From the NCBI RefSeq assembly GCF_900102465.1, contig NZ_FNBW01000009.1:1-64000 (forward strand): 64,000 nucleotides of DNA. The letters are read 5' to 3'. Each line of letters starts with the position of its first letter. Within the stretch, counting starts at the first letter, position 1. This document shows positions 1-9,869 of the stretch, one piece after another. This DNA comes from Thalassobaculum litoreum DSM 18839. GTDB taxonomy: Bacteria > Pseudomonadota > Alphaproteobacteria > Thalassobaculales > Thalassobaculaceae. The notes under the pieces are model-generated. The model made no database searches and was not told where the DNA came from. It saw only the letters and a program-made list of their open reading frames with translations. Position numbers and translations under genes: made by a program.

Positions 1-249
1 CGTAATGTCCGGGCGCGCATCAACAAGATCGAGAATCTCGTCGCCAACGGCCTCGATCCGACCAGATCGCCGATCACCGCCCATCGGACGTGCTGACCAG
101 GTCCCCGTCGATCGCCATTTCTGCACCCATTTGATCGCGGTCGACACACCGACGCCAAAGCGCTCTGCCGCCGCACGGCGGGACATCCCGCCCTCGACCG
201 CCTGGATCACACGTTCTCGAAGGTCATCGGAAAAGGCTCGCGTCATCAT
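1..249 (-). CDS. IS630-family transposase, N-terminal part (runs off the window)
   Basis: The visible 83 residues are the DNA-binding end of a transposase. They carry a helix-turn-helix of the type [20 protein letters not shown], followed by [19 protein letters not shown], which is characteristic of IS630/Tc1-like transposases. The DDE catalytic domain would lie left of position 1 and is not seen. Two ATG codons are adjacent at 249 and 246. A GGAGG sequence on the minus strand about 7 bases upstream supports either start. Whether the complete element is active cannot be told from this end. Confidence 0.75.
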   Translation of the reverse strand, partial: MMTRAFSDDLRERVIQAVEGGMSRRAAAERFGVGVSTAIKWVQKWRSTGTWSARPMGGDRRSGRIEAVGDEILDLVDARPDIT

Positions 250-343
250 GGCTGGCCTCCAATCCCCAGCCATGATGGTGAATCAGATTCGTGCCAAAAA
301 CGGAATCCCCTACGATTCCCTCAGGTGCGAAAATGCTCTAGGA
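1..343 (-). mobile_element. Partial IS630-type insertion sequence, end with transposase N-terminus
   Basis: The left edge of the window cuts through an insertion sequence. Its transposase reads leftward from about 249, and about 90 bases of non-coding terminus follow. The outer end is placed near the sequence GAAAATGCTCTAG around 331-343, where base composition changes to AT-richer DNA. The exact inverted repeat cannot be confirmed because the other end lies outside the window. The 343 boundary is therefore an estimate. Confidence 0.5.
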
Positions 344-501
344 TTTTAAATACGAAAGACAAACTCAACTACAGCATGCGCCTCAACAGACACAAATCAT
401 GTGTCGTGACAAAATTCGATCGATGCCAACGGATTCTTAGTAACCCTCGGCATTGACCATCGACTTCCACGACGATTGCCGAAGCTTTCCTGCATTATAT
501 G
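344..501. other. AT-richer spacer after the IS end
   Basis: These 158 bases hold no convincing gene on either strand. Their composition is clearly lower in GC than the window average and similar to the split oxygenase gene that follows. Together the two look like acquired DNA. No terminator hairpin or RNA gene was recognised. Confidence 0.4.
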
Positions 502-1427
502 TCAGGCGATTGCCGACAACCGTTCTTTCGCGCGATCGATACCAGAAGGAACCCCCTCCAGCGACTTAAGAATGCCGTCGAAATCCGTCGACAATTCATA
601 GCCCGCGTCCTTCATCCACTGGACCGAGGCGCGCCGCTCACCTTCGAACCCGTTCACGAAGGCCGTATTTTCGCCGACGATCTCAATGGCCGCCATGCGG
701 TTGCCGTAAACAATTTCGTGGCCCACGGTCGCTCCATTGGCGATAACGGCGCCTCCAGGCGGGATACGCACTTCAACGGCGGCGCATCGCTCCGCATTCC
801 CGATCCGGTCAATCAGATAATTCAACGTGTTCAGATCGGCAGGCAAGACATCAGGAAGAACGCCCCGGGAGATTTTTAGAAAGTCAGGCAATGTCGGGCC
901 TACTCGCCACACCCTGTCGACAGCATCCAAATTTAGGAAAATCTTCACCCTCGTTTTGGGAGCTGAATTATCCATCGGAGATCCTTCAGCGAAATAGTCG
1001 AAGTGCAATCCTTCGCTACGCGTTGGAACCAATCGGAACGTGCAATTATAACTTCCCGCAGGCTTGACTGTGGGAAACATCATTCTCGCAAAATTTTGTA
1101 GTTGAACCTCGATTCCTCGAAATTCATACGCCAGTTTCGCAAGAAAGCTGTCTTTCTTTATGACACGTGAAAGAGCATTTTCTGGATTTCTAACGAGATC
1201 TCCATTTTTCAAAATAAATGGAGTAAGCGTCACACCATTTCGCGATCCAATTTTCTTATGTTTCTCAGGCATCTCAACAACAGAAAAAAATCTTTGTCAT
1301 AGGAGATGCCAGCATCTTCAACTACGAGGACAGCGTTGTCCTGGTAATGTGATTGATATTCTTTCTTATTACTAAATAGTTCCGATCGAGATGAATATCG
1401 AAAGATTGGAGCGCTCGAGTATTCCAT
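502..1427 (-). pseudogene. 2-oxoglutarate/Fe(II) oxygenase resembling Kdo hydroxylase (KdoO), split by a frame change
   Basis: Two minus-strand frames together look like one gene of about 308 residues. The first starts at ATG 1427, six bases after a good AGGAGA site, and runs about 48 residues to a seven-T tract (plus-strand A7 at 1284-1290). The second is open from there to 502 and has its own ATG at 1272 but no visible ribosome binding site. The second part carries HFD at its residues 90-92, VWRVG at 121-125 and a distal His in GHEIVYG at 185. This HxD...H pattern and the RVWRVG signature are typical of the Kdo 3-hydroxylase family, which modifies lipid A inner-core Kdo. The family assignment rests on remembered motifs. 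The codons GAT TTT TTT form a classical -1 slippery heptamer, so the split may be a mutation, a sequencing error or programmed slippage. Base composition is AT-richer than the neighbours, and an IS lies next door. Confidence 0.55.
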
Positions 1428-1710
1428 AGTACGTCTCCTGATGTCAGTTTCAATCACTGACGATCAACGTTTCCAATATCTTGATTGACCGCTGGACCGC
1501 ATACGGTTGATCCGCACATTGTCTGCCCGTTCAGGACCTGGTCACCGTACGCCCCCATATCCTTCGCTTTCTACTCTTGTACGGACTTTATCTCCGCCTG
1601 AAAGGCGCTATTCAACAACAAAATCCCGGTTTTCCCGACCCGGTCAGACAGCACAAGCAGATGCGTCAGGTCAAAGCAACCCGCCGGCCCGATCCGGGTG
1701 GGAACGGCCC
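1428..1710. other. Spacer between split oxygenase gene and sufA
   Basis: This stretch of about 280 bases lies between the convincing start of the oxygenase gene and the stop of sufA. It must contain the promoter of the oxygenase gene. A weak in-frame GTG at 1457 would extend that protein by ten residues but has no better ribosome binding site. No clear hairpin terminator after sufA was found. Confidence 0.35.
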
Positions 1711-2079
1711 CTACTGGGCGGCCGCCACGCTGAAGCTTTCGCCGCAGCCGCAGCGGCCGGTCTCGTTCGGGTTGTTGAACACGAAGCCGGAGAACAGCTT
1801 GTCCTCCTGGTAGTCCATCTCCGAGCCGAGGATGAACATCACCGCCGTCGGGTCGATGAAGATCTTCACGCCCTTGTCCTCGACCACGTCCTCGAGCCGC
1901 TTCTGCTCCTTGGCGTATTCGACAATGTAGGACAGGCCCGAGCAGCCGGTGTTCTTGATGCCCACGCGCAGGCCGATGACGCCCTCGTCGCCGGCATTGT
2001 CCACCAGTCTGCGAACCCGCTCGGCAGCGGCTTCGGTCAGCGTGATCGGGGCTTTTCCCGGTTGGAACATCGATCTCAC
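1711..2079 (-). CDS. sufA: Iron-sulfur cluster A-type carrier SufA
   Basis: This 122-residue protein belongs to the HesB/IscA/SufA family. These carriers receive a nascent [2Fe-2S] or [4Fe-4S] cluster from the SufBCD scaffold and hand it to apo-enzymes in the cytoplasm. The three invariant cysteines are present: Cys46 in NTGCSGLSY and the C-terminal Cys110 and Cys112 in RCGCGESF. Length is normal for the family. It is the last gene of the SUF operon, 68 bases after sufT. The context decides SufA over IscA or ErpA, since paralogues share these motifs. Confidence 0.93.
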   Translation of the reverse strand: MRSMFQPGKAPITLTEAAAERVRRLVDNAGDEGVIGLRVGIKNTGCSGLSYIVEYAKEQKRLEDVVEDKGVKIFIDPTAVMFILGSEMDYQEDKLFSGFVFNNPNETGRCGCGESFSVAAAQ

Positions 2080-2147
2080 CTAAGGTTTCGACAGTCGTTC
2101 ACAGTCCGTTTGCGCGTTCTCTTCCTCACCCTACAGGTGGGGATAGT

Positions 2148-2558
2148 TTAGAACATGTCCAGCAGCAGTCGAGCCTCTTCGCTCATCCGAGCCTTGGTCC
2201 AGGGCGGATCCCAGACCAGCGTCACCTCGACCTCGCCCACGCCCTCGGCCTTGGCGACGGCGTCAGCGACCATCTTCGGCATCTCGCCCGCCACCGGACA
2301 GGCCGGGGCCGTCAGGGTCATCTCGATCTTCACCGAGCCGTCGTCGAACCGCTCGATGTCGTAGATCAGGCCGAGATCGTACAGGTTCACCGGGATTTCC
2401 GGGTCGTGCACGGTCTTCAGCGCCTCGATGATCGTCTGCTCGTCGGCGGGTCCCTTGGGATCGTCCAGCGGCGTGCCGGCACGCGCCATGCCGTCCGGGC
2501 CGACGGTGCCGGGCATGAAATCGTGCAGGCCGAGCTCATGGTTCATGACGAGGTCCAT
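2148..2558 (-). CDS. sufT: SUF system assembly factor SufT (MIP18/DUF59 family)
   Basis: This 136-residue protein carries a DUF59/MIP18 domain, visible as TVHDPEIPVNLYDLGLIYDI and TLTAPACPVAG. The cysteine in APACP is the conserved one of the family. SufT proteins help mature Fe-S proteins, particularly when demand for clusters is high. The gene follows sufS by 19 bases inside the SUF operon, the usual alphaproteobacterial arrangement. The start at 2558 has an AGGA directly abutting the ATG. The second ATG at 2546 is an alternative that would remove four residues. Confidence 0.9.
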   Translation of the reverse strand: MDLVMNHELGLHDFMPGTVGPDGMARAGTPLDDPKGPADEQTIIEALKTVHDPEIPVNLYDLGLIYDIERFDDGSVKIEMTLTAPACPVAGEMPKMVADAVAKAEGVGEVEVTLVWDPPWTKARMSEEARLLLDMF

Positions 2559-2577
2559 TTCCTATCAGACGTCCGGC

Positions 2578-3825
2578 TCACGCGAAGATCTGGCGTACCT
2601 TGTCGAGGGCACCGGCCAGCACGTCGATCTCCTCGCGGGTGTTGTACATGGCGAAGCTCGCCCTTGTGGTCGAGCCTACGTCGTAGAAGTCCATCAGCGG
2701 CTGGGCGCAGTGATGGCCGGCGCGCACCGCCACCCCCTGCTGATCGACGATGGTCGCGATGTCGTGCGGATGGGCGCAGTCCAGGGTGAAGGTCACCAGG
2801 GACACCTTGCCGGCCGCCGTGCCGAGGATCTCCAGACCCTCGACAGAGGCGAGCTTTTGCGTCGCATAGTTCAGCAGGTCGCGCTCGTGCTCGGCGATGC
2901 GGTCGAGGCCGACGCCGTTCACATAGTCGATGGCGGCGGCCAGGCCGATCGCCTGGGCGATGGCCGGGGTGCCGGCCTCGAACTTGGCCGGCAGGTCGGC
3001 CCACTCGCTCTTCTCTATGGAGACCGAGGAGATCATATCGCCGCCGCCCTGATACGGCGGCATGGCGTCCAGCACGCTCTCCTTGCCGTACAGCACGCCG
3101 ATGCCCGACGGGCCGTAGAGCTTGTGGCCGGTGAAGCAGTAGAAGTCGCAGCCGATGTCCCGGACGTCGACGCCGATATGCTGCACCGCCTGACTACCGT
3201 CGAGCAGCACCGCCGCCCCGGCATCATGCGCCAGCTTCGTCACCTCATGGACCGGCACCACGGTGCCCAGCACGTTGGAGACGTGGCAGATCGCCACCAG
3301 CTTGGTGCGCTCGGTCAGCAGTTCCTTGAAGGCCGCCATGTCGAAGGCTCCGCCCTCGCCCGGCTTCAGCGCCTTCAGCACCAGCCCCTTCTCGTCGCGC
3401 AGCATCTGCCACGGCACGATGTTGGAGTGGTGCTCCATGTAGGTGATGAGGATCTCGTCGCCCGGCTGCAGGTTGGCGCGGCCCCAGCTTGACGCGACCA
3501 GATTGATCGCCTCGGTGGTGTTGCGGGTGAAGATGATCTCCGACGTGGAGGCGGCGTTCAGGAAGCCGCGCACGGTCTCGCGCGCGCCCTCGTAGTCGTC
3601 GGTCGCCTTCTCGCTCATGAAATGCAGGCCGCGGTGCACGTTGGCGTAGCCGCTGCTGTACACTTCGGAGATCCGGTCGATCACCTGGCGCGGCTTCTGG
3701 GCCGAGGCGCCGTTGTCGAGATAGACCAGCGGCTTGCCGTGCACCGTGCTCGACAGGATCGGGAAATCGGCGCGGATCCGCGCGATGTCGTAGGCCTCAC
3801 CCTTGGCGGTCGCACCTTCCGGCAT
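2578..3825 (-). CDS. sufS: Cysteine desulfurase SufS
   Basis: This 415-residue PLP enzyme takes sulfur from L-cysteine as a persulfide for cluster assembly on SufBCD. The PLP-binding lysine is Lys235 in TGHKLYG. The persulfide-forming cysteine is Cys373 in RAGHHCAQPL, the arrangement of group II (SufS/CsdA) desulfurases. The frame stays open well upstream, but that part overlaps sufD. The start at 3825, two bases after the sufD stop, gives the expected N-terminus and length. No sufE or sufU activator is seen in this operon, so the sulfur acceptor must be encoded elsewhere or supplied by another protein. Confidence 0.96.
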   Translation of the reverse strand: MPEGATAKGEAYDIARIRADFPILSSTVHGKPLVYLDNGASAQKPRQVIDRISEVYSSGYANVHRGLHFMSEKATDDYEGARETVRGFLNAASTSEIIFTRNTTEAINLVASSWGRANLQPGDEILITYMEHHSNIVPWQMLRDEKGLVLKALKPGEGGAFDMAAFKELLTERTKLVAICHVSNVLGTVVPVHEVTKLAHDAGAAVLLDGSQAVQHIGVDVRDIGCDFYCFTGHKLYGPSGIGVLYGKESVLDAMPPYQGGGDMISSVSIEKSEWADLPAKFEAGTPAIAQAIGLAAAIDYVNGVGLDRIAEHERDLLNYATQKLASVEGLEILGTAAGKVSLVTFTLDCAHPHDIATIVDQQGVAVRAGHHCAQPLMDFYDVGSTTRASFAMYNTREEIDVLAGALDKVRQIFA

Positions 3826-3827
3826 GC

Positions 3828-5129
3828 TCAGAGCCCTCCCTCGGCCGGCGCGCCGGCGATGTTCTTCTGCATCCACTCGGCCGCCGCCGCGCGGAACGCG
3901 TCGCGGATCGGTTCGCGCTGGATGTGATCGACGGCCTCGTCCACATAGGCCGACACCAGGATGGCGCGGGCGCGCTCCTCCGGAATGCCGCGGGCCATCA
4001 GGTAGAAGAGCTGATCGTCCTCCAGCTCGCCCACGGTGGCGCCGTGGCTGCACTTCACGTCGTCGGCATAGATCTCCAGCTCCGGTTTGGAGTTGATCTC
4101 CGCCTCGCGCGACAGCAGCAGCGCCCGGTTCATCTGGTAGCCGTCGGTCTTCTGGGCGTCGGGGCGGACCAGGATCTTGCCCTGGAACACGCCATGGGCG
4201 CGGTCGGCCAGCACGCCCTTGTACAGCTCGTGGCTGGCGCAGTCGGGCTCGGCATGGTCGATGAAGGTAGCGGTGTCCATGTGCTGGTCGCCGCAGGCGA
4301 GATAGCCGCCGTTGATCCGGTACTCGATGTGCCGGCCGGCCAGGGTGGCGCGGATCTCGTTGCGCGACAGCGTCGCCCCCGTCGACAGGGCGAAATTGTC
4401 GTAGGTGCTGTTGGCGGCGCAGCGGGCGGCGGTCATGGCGATGTGGAAAGCCTCGCCGCTCTCGGCCTGCAGCTTGTAGTGGCCCAGGCGCGCGTCCTTG
4501 CCGATCACCAGCTCGGTGACGGCGTTGTTCACATAGGCGCCGCCGCCGGTATGGACCTCCACCAGATCCGCCATGGCGCCGTCTTCCACGACCACCAGGA
4601 TGCGGGGATGGGCGGCGACGGTCCCGGCCCCCTCCAGGCTACGGGTATCGACCAGCAGCAGGATCGGCGTCTCGACCGCCGCCCCCTTGCGGATGCGCAG
4701 GGCGATGCCGCCGGTGAAGGCGCCGGTATTGATCGCGGTGAACGGATGCGGCGCGGTCTCGGCCACCGTACCCAGCGTCTCCGACACCCAGTCGGGCGCG
4801 TCGTCCGGCTCGGCCAGCCCCACAAGGTCCACACCCTCGGGCATGGCGTCGGCATGGGTCAGCGTGCCGTTCGACAGGTGCAGCTCGACCGCCTGCAGAT
4901 CGGCGAAGGCCGGCAGGCGCGCGATCTCGGCGGTGCCGGTCGCGGCGACCGGCTCCAGGGCCTTGAGCGCGTTCAGGTTGGTGAACTTCCACGCCTCGGT
5001 CCGCACGCCGGGCAGGCCGGTGCGCTCCGCGTTCTCCACCGCCGTGCGGCGCAGCTTGGTCAGCCACGGCGACCCGCCCTCGGTCTTCGGGACCGCGGTC
5101 AGCAGCGGAAGGGTTGCTTTGTCAGCCAT
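3828..5129 (-). CDS. sufD: Fe-S cluster assembly scaffold subunit SufD
   Basis: This 433-residue protein is the SufB paralogue of the SufBC2D scaffold complex. The C-terminal half shows the SufBD beta-helix core, with FQGKILVRPDAQKTDGYQ followed by CSHGATVGEL, where the Cys-Ser-His is typical of SufD, and then LFYLMARGIPEERARAIL. The open frame continues upstream into the sufC coding region. The start at 5129 gives a normal N-terminus and a 10-base gap to sufC. Its stop lies two bases before the sufS start, so the two are very likely translated in a coupled way. Confidence 0.94.
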   Translation of the reverse strand: MADKATLPLLTAVPKTEGGSPWLTKLRRTAVENAERTGLPGVRTEAWKFTNLNALKALEPVAATGTAEIARLPAFADLQAVELHLSNGTLTHADAMPEGVDLVGLAEPDDAPDWVSETLGTVAETAPHPFTAINTGAFTGGIALRIRKGAAVETPILLLVDTRSLEGAGTVAAHPRILVVVEDGAMADLVEVHTGGGAYVNNAVTELVIGKDARLGHYKLQAESGEAFHIAMTAARCAANSTYDNFALSTGATLSRNEIRATLAGRHIEYRINGGYLACGDQHMDTATFIDHAEPDCASHELYKGVLADRAHGVFQGKILVRPDAQKTDGYQMNRALLLSREAEINSKPELEIYADDVKCSHGATVGELEDDQLFYLMARGIPEERARAILVSAYVDEAVDHIQREPIRDAFRAAAAEWMQKNIAGAPAEGGL

Positions 5130-5139
5130 TTCAAGTCCT

Positions 5140-5895
<756 letters not shown>

Positions 5896-5919
5896 AACAG
5901 ATTTTCCTCACGCGCCGTA

Positions 5920-7377
<1,458 letters not shown>

Positions 7378-7430
7378 CCTTCTCTCTCCCAGTCCTATTC
7401 GACTCTTAAGTCCAAGTCTCAGGCGTTATC

Positions 7431-7901
7431 TCAGGCGTTTTGCAGACTCGGCTGCCGGCGGGACGCCCCGTCGGCCGACCGGTCGGGGAACATCTCTTCC
7501 GGATCCATCATGTCCGCAAGCGTCACGGCATCCAGGGCGGCATGGATCGCGGCATTCACCCGGTTCCAGTTGCCCCGCATGAAGCAGGAATGCTCGACCT
7601 CGCAGCTCTCCTCCGCCCCGTCAACGCAGGCGGTCAGCGCGATCGGCCCCTCCAGGGCCTGAATGATCTCGGTCATGCTCACCGCCGCGGCCGGCCGGTC
7701 GAGCGAGTAGCCGCCCTTGGCCCCGCGATGGGCGGTGATCAGCGAGGCATGGGTCATGATCTTAAGGATCTTGGAGACCGACGGCACCGGCACCCCGGTC
7801 GACTCCGACAGGGCCGCCGCCGTGCGCACGCGCCCGACATCGTGAGCCATGTGGCCCAGGATGACGATCGCGTAATCCGTCATGCGATTAAGTCGCAACA
7901 T
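7431..7901 (-). CDS. sufR: Rrf2-family SUF operon regulator
   Basis: This 156-residue regulator heads the SUF operon. An N-terminal winged helix (MTDYAIVILGHMA...STGVPVPSVSKILKIM) is followed by the dimerisation helix. Three cysteines lie in CVDGAEESCEVEHSC, and Rrf2 proteins such as IscR bind a [2Fe-2S] cluster with such residues. It probably senses cluster supply and represses or activates its own operon. The start at 7901 is preceded by GGAAAGG eleven bases upstream. A second ATG at 7883 (MTDYA) is possible. The upstream site lies inside a perfect palindrome (7907-7927). The symbol is used for the alphaproteobacterial Rrf2-type SUF regulator, which is not homologous to cyanobacterial SufR. 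Confidence 0.85.
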   Translation of the reverse strand: MLRLNRMTDYAIVILGHMAHDVGRVRTAAALSESTGVPVPSVSKILKIMTHASLITAHRGAKGGYSLDRPAAAVSMTEIIQALEGPIALTACVDGAEESCEVEHSCFMRGNWNRVNAAIHAALDAVTLADMMDPEEMFPDRSADGASRRQPSLQNA

Positions 7902-7906
7902 CACAA

Positions 7907-7927
7907 ACCGTACCTTTCCGGTACGGT
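7907..7927. promoter_or_regulatory. Perfect palindrome over the SUF regulator ribosome binding site
   Basis: ACCGTACC (7907-7914) and GGTACGGT (7920-7927) form a perfect 8-bp inverted repeat around a 5-bp centre. It lies five bases upstream of the regulator's start codon on the minus strand. The likely ribosome binding site GGAAAGG falls on its centre and right arm. It could be the Rrf2 operator for autoregulation, or an RNA hairpin that hides the binding site. Confidence 0.6.
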
Positions 7928-8121
7928 ATACATAGGTCGCCCCTGCGACGGGGTCAACGGAAATGGGGACCGGATTGGTGCAGTTTCCGATCCGGCCCGG
8001 CTGGTTCCGGTCAGGCCCGGCTGGGACCGCCTGACCCGGAGGGCCATCGCTTGACGCGGATCGTCCGGGGGTGTCTTTTCCTCCTCCCCTTCCGCTGGGG
8101 CCCACCCGAGGGAGCCGCCGC

Positions 8122-8997
8122 GTGGCCGTCACGACCGTTCCGCTTCAGACCAACACCCTCAAGGCCGTGCTGTGGATGATGGGCGCGCTGGCCTCGTTCA
8201 CCACCATGGCACTGGCCGGGCGCGAGCTGACCCAGGAGATGTCGGTCTTCCAGGCGCTCAGCTTCCGCAGCATCATCTGCGTCGCCGTGCTGACCGGGAT
8301 CGCCGCGTTCCGGCGCTTCGAGGGCATCCGCACCGAGCGCATCGGCCTGCATCTGGCGCGCAACACCGTCCATTTCGCCGGCCAGTTCGGCTGGGTCTAC
8401 GGGCTCAGCCTGCTGCCGCTGGCCGCGGTGTTCTCCATCGAGTTCACCGTGCCGATCTGGACCGCGATCCTGGCCGCCATGTTCCTCGGCGAGCCGTTCA
8501 CCCGCTGGCGGATGATCGCGGTGGCCATGGGCTTCGTCGGCATCCTGATCGTGGTGCGGCCGGGCGCGGCGATGCTGGACGTGGCCGCCTTCGCCGTGCT
8601 CGGCGCCGCCATGGCCTATGCCGCGACCTATGTCTTCACCCGGCACATGGCCTCGACCGAGCGGCCCTTCGCCATCGTATTTTGGATGAACCTGATCCAG
8701 CTGCCCCTGGGTCTGATCCCGGCGCTGACCATGTGGGTGACGCCGTCGCCGGAGAATTACATCTGGATCGCGGCGATCGGCCTGGGCGGGCTGTGCTCGC
8801 ACTGGTGCGTGGCCCATGCCATGCGCCATGCGGACGCGGCGGTGGTGGCGCCGATGGACTTCATCCGGCTGCCGATCATCGCGGTGATCGGCTACCTGTT
8901 CTACGCCGAGCCCTGGAACCCCTACGTTCTGATCGGCGGCGTGCTGATCTTCTCCGGCAACATGATCAACCTGTGGGGCGAGCGCCGCCGGCGGTAG
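8122..8997 (+). CDS. EamA/DMT-family transporter
   Basis: This protein of about 291 residues has ten predicted membrane helices in two repeated EamA units and belongs to the drug/metabolite transporter superfamily. Members export amino acids, nucleosides or other small metabolites, or import S-adenosylmethionine. The substrate cannot be predicted here. The GTG at 8122 is chosen because GAGGGA lies eight bases upstream. An in-frame GTG at 8071 would add a proline-rich, unlikely N-terminus. The gene is divergent from the SUF regulator, and the 220-base gap holds the SUF promoter. Confidence 0.85.
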   Translation: MAVTTVPLQTNTLKAVLWMMGALASFTTMALAGRELTQEMSVFQALSFRSIICVAVLTGIAAFRRFEGIRTERIGLHLARNTVHFAGQFGWVYGLSLLPLAAVFSIEFTVPIWTAILAAMFLGEPFTRWRMIAVAMGFVGILIVVRPGAAMLDVAAFAVLGAAMAYAATYVFTRHMASTERPFAIVFWMNLIQLPLGLIPALTMWVTPSPENYIWIAAIGLGGLCSHWCVAHAMRHADAAVVAPMDFIRLPIIAVIGYLFYAEPWNPYVLIGGVLIFSGNMINLWGERRRR

Positions 8998-9059
8998 GAT
9001 GCATTCCGCTTCCTCTTCACCCGTTCCTGCTTCCTTTTTTCCTTCAATCTTCACCCACT

Positions 9060-9078
9060 CCCCGGATTTATTCCGGGG
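9060..9078. repeat. Short CCCCGGA palindrome
   Basis: CCCCGGA (9060-9066) pairs with TCCGGGG (9072-9078) over a 5-base TTTAT loop. It is nearly the same as the hairpin at 41384-41412 downstream of the TRAP permease gene, so this small palindrome is dispersed. It sits 62 bases after the EamA stop codon and could act as a terminator stem. Confidence 0.6.
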
Positions 9079-9240
9079 CAACGGTTCCGCCGCTTCGTCG
9101 TTCGGCGAGAGGCTTCGGCGATCGAGCTGTTCCCGGCCTTGCCTCGGCACAAGGCCGGGGAGTGCAGAGAAGCGTGGAGTGCAGAGAAGAAGTGCGCGAG
9201 GGAGGGTCGAGCGCGAGGGGTAGGAGGATCCCCCCTCCCC

Positions 9241-9353
9241 GTCTTCCCGGGCCTGACCCGGGATCCAGGAAACGGGCGGCCGGAACTGCCGGAGTAAGAG
9301 CCCCGGCGCTCCAGCACGCCGACGGCTGGGTCCCGGGTCAGGCCCGGGAAGAC
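9241..9353. repeat. Composite inverted-repeat unit, copy 1
   Basis: A 29-bp arm beginning GTCTTCCCGGGCCTGACCC (9241-9269) recurs inverted at 9325-9353 with only two mismatches. Each arm is itself a CCCGGG...CCCGGG palindrome. The 55-bp centre (GGCCGGAACTGCCGGA...GCGCTCCAGC) resembles the centre of copy 2 at 23107-23219, so the whole unit of about 113 bp is the repeated element. Confidence 0.75.
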
Positions 9354-9391
9354 GGATAAAGAAACTTCGGGAAGACGGATGAAGAAACTTC
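9346..9391. repeat. Two tandem 23-bp repeats
   Basis: A 23-bp unit starting GGGAAGACGGAT and ending GAAACTTC occurs at 9346-9368 and again at 9369-9391 with a single A-to-G difference. It begins inside the right arm of the neighbouring composite repeat. Confidence 0.75.
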
Positions 9392-9428
9392 GCGAAGGCG
9401 GGCGAGGAGGCAACCGGGGGAAAGCCCC

Positions 9429-9854
9429 CTACAGCCGCTCGTCCCGGCGGCGGAGCAGGTTGCCGGCGATTTCGTCGATCTCCATCTGCTCCTTGGCCTC
9501 GCGCTCCTTGCGGGCCTTCTCCAGCCGCGCCTGGTGCGCCATCTCGTAGCGCTTCAGCTCGGCGAAGGCCTCGCGGACGATCTCGCGCTGCTCCTCCACC
9601 GACTGCTCGGCCTTGGCGATCGCCCGGTCGGCCTCCGCGCGGCGCTCCACCAGCCGGCCGGCATAGGCGCCATAGGCGAAGCCGACCAGCCCGACCTCCT
9701 GGGAGGCCACCTGCTGCTCGTGCGCCTGCTCGTCGTCCAGCGCCTGGCGCTGGTCCCGGGCGGCGGCCAGCCGCTCCTCCAGCGCCGCGAGCCGCTTGCG
9801 CTTCTCGTCGAGCTGGTTCTCCGACAGTTCGATCAGGGTGTCGAACGGGCGCAT
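9429..9854 (-). CDS. fliJ: Flagellar export chaperone FliJ-like protein
   Basis: This 141-residue protein is predicted to be almost entirely coiled coil and is rich in Glu, Arg, Ala and Gln, as FliJ proteins are. FliJ sits in the centre of the FliI hexamer of the flagellar type III export apparatus and promotes coupling to the proton-driven export gate. The sequence is poorly conserved in this family. The assignment therefore rests mainly on length, coiled-coil character and its place 15 bases after fliI on the same strand. Confidence 0.8.
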   Translation of the reverse strand: MRPFDTLIELSENQLDEKRKRLAALEERLAAARDQRQALDDEQAHEQQVASQEVGLVGFAYGAYAGRLVERRAEADRAIAKAEQSVEEQREIVREAFAELKRYEMAHQARLEKARKEREAKEQMEIDEIAGNLLRRRDERL

Positions 9855-9869
9855 GGCTCAGCCGCTCCC

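Larger units (their letters stand above)
8998..9428. other. Repeat-filled intergenic region
   Basis: These 431 bases between the EamA gene and fliJ contain no convincing gene. They start with a pyrimidine-rich stretch, then a small CCCCGGA/TCCGGGG hairpin (9060-9078), then the 113-bp inverted-repeat unit (9241-9353), and finally two tandem 23-bp units (9346-9391). Both flanking genes point into this region, so it may also end transcription from both sides. Confidence 0.6.
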
